Origin: Streptomyces nodosus
Lineage (GTDB): Bacteria > Actinomycetota > Actinomycetes > Streptomycetales > Streptomycetaceae
NCBI RefSeq assembly: GCF_008704995.1
Contig: NZ_CP023747.1
Coordinates: 5,862,001-5,926,000 of the forward strand
Length of the DNA stretch: 64,000 nucleotides
Reading direction: 5' to 3'
A program made the position numbers and the translations under genes. The notes beneath the pieces were generated by a model. The model saw only the letters and a list, made by a program, of their open reading frames with translations, was not told where the DNA came from and searched no databases. Shown piece after piece: positions 60,712 through 64,000 of this stretch. Numbering within the stretch: position 1 is the stretch's first letter; each line of letters begins with the position of its first letter.

Positions 60712-61959
60712 TCAGCGCAGCCCCAGGGACTCGCGCACGAACGCGTTGCGGAAGGTGCCCTCCGGGTCCAGCGCCCCGGTCAGCGCCGCGAAGTCGTCGA
60801 GCCGGGGGTAGCGCTCGCGGAGCACCCCGGCCGGCACGGTGAAGACCTTGCCCCAGTGCGGTCGGGCCTGGAAGGGGTCCAGCGCCGCCTCGACCTGCCG
60901 CACCACGGGCAGCACGGCGGCCGTGTCCTCGATCCAGGTGAAGTGCAGGGCCACGGTGTCCCGCCCGTAGGAGGGGCTCAGCCACTGCGCGTCGGCGGCG
61001 ACCGTGCGCACCTCGCAGGTCCGCAGCACCGGCGCCACCGTCGTACGGATCGCGTCCAGGGCGTGCAGCGCGTCCAGGGCGTGCCCGCGTGGCAGCAGAT
61101 ACTCCGACTGGAGTTCGGCACCGCTGCTCGGCATGAAGTCCGCCCGGAAGTGCGGCAGCCGCTCGTGCCAGGGGCCCGGAACGCCGAACTGCCGGGTGCA
61201 GTTGACCGCCGGCATGCCCGGCACGGGGTGCATCGCCTCGGTGGCGGGCGCGGCCCACGGGAAATCCGGCAGCGGCTGGTCGGTGCGCCGCTTCAGCCAG
61301 ACCTGGCGGAAGCCCGGCGCGCGCCAGTCGGTGAACAGGCTCACGCTGTACGCCGACGCCGCCACGGTCTCGAAGTCCAGCCCCTCCAGGGGTAGTTCGG
61401 TGAACACATGCTGTTCGACCTCGAAGCCGGGCTCCAGGTCCAGGGTGAGCGCGGTGACCACGCCCAGCGCGCCGAGCGCGGTCACGGCGCCGTCGAAACG
61501 GTCCTCGCCCCGGCCGATCCGCAGGGTCGAGCCGTCGGCGGTGACCAGCTCCACCTCGCGTACGGCCGAGGCGAGCGAGCCGTTGGCGACACCCGAACCG
61601 TGGGTGCCGGTGGCCACCGAGCCCGCCACCGAGATGTGCGGCAGGGAGGCCATGTTGTGCAGCGCCAGCCCGTGGCCGTGCACCACCCGGGCGAGCTCGG
61701 CGTACCGTACGCCCCCGCCGACCCGCACCGTACGGGCCGCCGGGTCGACGTCGATCTCGGCGGGCAGCCCGGCCAGCGAGAGCAGTACGCCGCCGGCGCC
61801 CGGCTCGGCAATCTCGTTGAAGGAGTGCCCGCTGCCGAGCACCCGCACCCGCGCGGCGCCCGCGACGAGGGAGCGCAGCGCGTCGAGCGTGCCCGGGCGG
61901 TGCAGCTCCCCGGCGGCGTAGGTGATGTTGCCCGCCCAGTTGGTCACGGTCTCGGTCAT
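60712..61959 (-). CDS. aldO: alditol oxidase (FAD-linked, AldO type)
   Basis: This 415-residue enzyme matches Streptomyces AldO closely: NWAGNITYAAGELHRP at the start, then RVLGSGHSFNEIAEPG with His45 as the covalent FAD attachment site, LPHISVAGSVATGTHGSG, and the C-terminal HWGKVFTVPAG. It oxidises alditols such as xylitol and sorbitol to aldoses and makes hydrogen peroxide. The enzyme has no transmembrane segment and would be cytosolic. The 230 bases upstream are shared with the divergent radical SAM gene and contain no other feature I can support. Confidence 0.92.
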   Translation of the reverse strand: MTETVTNWAGNITYAAGELHRPGTLDALRSLVAGAARVRVLGSGHSFNEIAEPGAGGVLLSLAGLPAEIDVDPAARTVRVGGGVRYAELARVVHGHGLALHNMASLPHISVAGSVATGTHGSGVANGSLASAVREVELVTADGSTLRIGRGEDRFDGAVTALGALGVVTALTLDLEPGFEVEQHVFTELPLEGLDFETVAASAYSVSLFTDWRAPGFRQVWLKRRTDQPLPDFPWAAPATEAMHPVPGMPAVNCTRQFGVPGPWHERLPHFRADFMPSSGAELQSEYLLPRGHALDALHALDAIRTTVAPVLRTCEVRTVAADAQWLSPSYGRDTVALHFTWIEDTAAVLPVVRQVEAALDPFQARPHWGKVFTVPAGVLRERYPRLDDFAALTGALDPEGTFRNAFVRESLGLR

Positions 61960-62189
61960 CTCTCGCAGTCCCTCCCCGTGGCGTCGAGAGCCACGCGTCT
62001 GACCGGGAACCTATCCCGGTGCCCCCGCAGGGCGTGGCGGCAGGTTCCCGGTCACGGCGGCCGCGCGGTGCCAGGTCCGCGAGCCCGGCATGATCCAGAC
62101 GACAGGCCCTTAGGGGACCCGGCACCGCGTACGGACGGCCGGGGGCATACCGTGAGGAGTCGTACGTCCGATCCGGGAGGAGACAAGGG

Positions 62190-63557
62190 ATGGCCAGCCG
62201 GACCGCACTGGTCGAGGATCTGATGGAGCGCTTTCCGCAAGTACCGCGGGAAGCCGTCTTCAAGGAGGATCTGCTGCGCGGGGGTGTCGCCTTCGACGCG
62301 TCCGCTCTCTCCGACAACGAGGGCGGCGAGGTCAAACCCAAGTCGTACTTCATCTTCTCCTTCGACCACGGCACCCTGCCCGAGCTGGGGGAGGCCGCGC
62401 TGCGCCGCCCGCCCGAGGAGATCATCCTCACCGGCGGCCCCTACGACCTGAGGCGGACCGTGGTCTCCGTACGGGTCAACCCTTCCTCGCCCTACCGGGT
62501 GGCCGCCGACGGGGAGGGGCTGCTCGGGCTCTACCTCGACGGGCGCCGGATCGCGGACGTCGGGGTGCCGCCCATGCCGGAGTACTACCGGCACACCCTG
62601 TCCAACGGGAAGTCCGTGATGGAGGTGGCCCCGACCATCCAGTGGGGTTATCTGATCTATCTCACCGTCTTCCGTGTCTGCCAGTACTTCGGCGCCAAGG
62701 AGGAGTGCCAGTACTGCGACATCAACCACAACTGGCGCCAGCACAAGGCGGCCGGGCGTCCCTACACCGGGGTGAAGGACGTCGAGGAGGTCCTCGAGGC
62801 GCTGGAGATCATCGACCGGTACGACACCCAGAAGGCGTCCACCGCCTACACCCTCACCGGCGGCGCGGTCACCTCCAAGGTCGCGGGCCGTGACGAGGCC
62901 GACTTCTACGGGCACTACGCCAAGGCCATCGAGGAACGCTTCCCGGGCCGCTGGATCGGCAAGGTGGTCGCCCAGGCCCTGCCGAAGGACGACGTCCAGC
63001 GGTTCAAGGACTACGGGGTGCAGATCTACCACCCCAACTTCGAGGTGTGGGACCGGCGTCTGTTCGAGCTCTACTGCCCGGGCAAGGAGCGCTATGTCGG
63101 CCGTGACGAGTGGCACCGGCGCATCCTGGACTCGGCCGAGGTCTTCGGCGCCCGCAATGTGATCCCCAACTTCGTGGCGGGCGTGGAGATGGCCGAGCCC
63201 TTCGGCTTCACCACGGTCGACGAGGCGATCGCCTCGACCACGGAGGGCCTGCGCTTCTTCATGTCGCACGGCATCACCCCCCGGTTCACCACCTGGTGCC
63301 CGGAGCCGACGACCCCGCTCGGCAAGGCCAACCCGCAGGGCGCGCCGCTGGAGTACCACATCCGTCTGCTGGAGGCCTACCGCGCCACCATGGACGACTT
63401 CGGGCTCGCCTCGCCCCCCGGCTACGGCCCGCCTGGACCCGGCCGCGCGGTGTTCTCCGTCAGCTCCTTCATGGACAGCCTCTCGGCGGAGGAGAGCGCC
63501 GAGGGGAGTTCGGACGAAGGCGCCGGCGACGGTGCCGGACAGCGGTCCCTGGCCTGA
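62190..63557 (+). CDS. radical SAM protein with an unusual cysteine motif
   Basis: This 455-residue protein resembles radical SAM enzymes of the biotin-synthase-like type in the region YLIYLTVFRVCQYF, with GGAVTSK as a probable SAM-binding Gly-rich block. The cluster-binding cysteines appear to be Cys164, Cys173 and Cys176, giving a C-x8-C-x2-C spacing instead of the usual C-x3-C-x2-C. The C-terminal tail is acidic and low-complexity. GGGAGGAGA precedes ATG 62190. It is divergent from aldO. I do not recognise the reaction; iron-sulfur chemistry with an atypical motif is the only firm statement. Confidence 0.8.
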   Translation: MASRTALVEDLMERFPQVPREAVFKEDLLRGGVAFDASALSDNEGGEVKPKSYFIFSFDHGTLPELGEAALRRPPEEIILTGGPYDLRRTVVSVRVNPSSPYRVAADGEGLLGLYLDGRRIADVGVPPMPEYYRHTLSNGKSVMEVAPTIQWGYLIYLTVFRVCQYFGAKEECQYCDINHNWRQHKAAGRPYTGVKDVEEVLEALEIIDRYDTQKASTAYTLTGGAVTSKVAGRDEADFYGHYAKAIEERFPGRWIGKVVAQALPKDDVQRFKDYGVQIYHPNFEVWDRRLFELYCPGKERYVGRDEWHRRILDSAEVFGARNVIPNFVAGVEMAEPFGFTTVDEAIASTTEGLRFFMSHGITPRFTTWCPEPTTPLGKANPQGAPLEYHIRLLEAYRATMDDFGLASPPGYGPPGPGRAVFSVSSFMDSLSAEESAEGSSDEGAGDGAGQRSLA

Positions 63558-63570
63558 GGACCCGAGGTGC

Positions 63571-63601
63571 GCGCCCCACCCGCCGAGCACGGGTGGGGCG
63601 C
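63571..63601 (+). terminator. terminator after the radical SAM gene
   Basis: GCGCCCCACCCG (63571-63582) and CGGGTGGGGCGC (63590-63601) form a perfect 12-bp stem with a 7-base loop, 13 bases after the stop. Confidence 0.85.
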
Positions 63602-63785
63602 CGGACCGCGCGGCCGGGCAAGGAGTCCGCGGCCACGCCGGGCCGCCCGGCGCAACAATTGAATGCGCAGCTTGTCAGTTGTGCAGGGCCCGTGAAAAGC
63701 TCTGAGTCTGTCGTGAGACTACCCTCAACTCCCTTGTGTTCCAGGTGGGTTGAATTTGCATGTCGCAGTTGACGCAGGAGCCCCC

Positions 63786-64000
63786 ATGTCTGACCTGCCG
63801 ACCCCCCAGGATGCCGCCGAGGCCGCACTGTTCTCGGAGTGCTGGGACGCGGTGCTGTCCTACGCCGACCTGTGCACCTCCGGTTCGGTGGCCGGCCGGC
63901 AGCTGGCCACCGAGGCGTTCACCCATGGCATCCAGGAGATACGTGCCACCGACGCCCGGGGGAGGACCACCGGGCGCCGCACCCCCCGGCTGCCCGGGAT
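63786..64000 (+). CDS. N-terminal part of a conserved actinobacterial protein
   Basis: The first 71 codons are in the window; the rest lies beyond the right edge. The start reads MSDLPTPQDAAEAALFSECW and continues YADLCTSGSVAGRQLATEAF, a helical region that resembles the sigma-factor-like N-terminus found on some large Streptomyces membrane or RICIN-domain proteins. The similarity is from memory of the family and not certain. AGGAG lies nine bases before ATG 63786. Bases 63602-63785 probably hold its promoter region. Confidence 0.55.
   Translation, partial: MSDLPTPQDAAEAALFSECWDAVLSYADLCTSGSVAGRQLATEAFTHGIQEIRATDARGRTTGRRTPRLPG

Overview
The window is from a high-GC actinomycete, almost certainly a Streptomyces. 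Codon third positions are mostly G or C, GTG starts are common, genes overlap by ATGA or GTGA, and the gene set is typical of the genus: an SAV2148-type HEPN protein, an actinobacterial Erm methyltransferase, alditol oxidase, a subtilisin inhibitor and a GlgX/TreY/TreZ set. Identifications come from reading the translated sequence; no database search was run. I saw no tRNA, rRNA, CRISPR array or insertion sequence.

Bases 1-323 hold the end of a phosphotransferase. From about 450 to 10,620 the sequence looks like an acquired island: G+C is lower by eye, third positions are less biased, and a short host-like reading frame is cut off at the left edge. The island carries an XRE regulator, a histidine-kinase-like ATPase, a small coupled ORF and a class I lanthipeptide cluster. 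The cluster consists of a 56-residue precursor (2803-2973, missing from simple ORF calls), a full-length LanB dehydratase, a LanC cyclase and an isoaspartyl-type methyltransferase of the FxLD type. It is followed by a frameshifted SUKH-like remnant and a divergent MFS/MerR pair. The likely product is a four-cysteine lanthipeptide with an Asp-Gly site that could become isoaspartate.

From 10,700 to 20,000 are the glycogen-to-trehalose enzymes TreZ, TreY and GlgX, an FHA protein, and a zinc carboxypeptidase translationally coupled to a subtilisin-inhibitor protein. From 20,400 to 32,300 are the HEPN protein, a DnaQ-type exonuclease preceded by a 30-residue truncated copy of its own start, a phosphotransferase, an Erm rRNA methyltransferase with a probable leader-peptide attenuator, an MMPL exporter, a DUF1697 protein, a two-component system divergent from an ABC exporter, and a HAD hydrolase.

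From 42,000 down to 32,400 runs one long minus-strand sulfur operon: sulfite reductase, a 65-residue zinc ribbon, cysH, cysC, cysD, cysN, an ssuABC-like transporter and a CbiX-type chelatase. Ahead of it is a 19-residue leader peptide whose only Cys codon lies directly before an intrinsic terminator, which fits cysteine-sensing attenuation. From 42,000 to 64,000 are accessory metabolic and regulatory genes: a GNAT acetyltransferase, a secreted protein, a GAF regulator with a TTGCAA operator-like site, an AidB-like dehydrogenase, a YihY membrane protein, AraC, VOC and ThuA proteins, a carboxylesterase, a LysE exporter, homocysteine methyltransferase, a TetR regulator, a GH2 beta-galactosidase, a RutE-like nitroreductase, a ROK regulator, alditol oxidase, a radical SAM protein with an unusual cysteine motif, and the start of one further gene.
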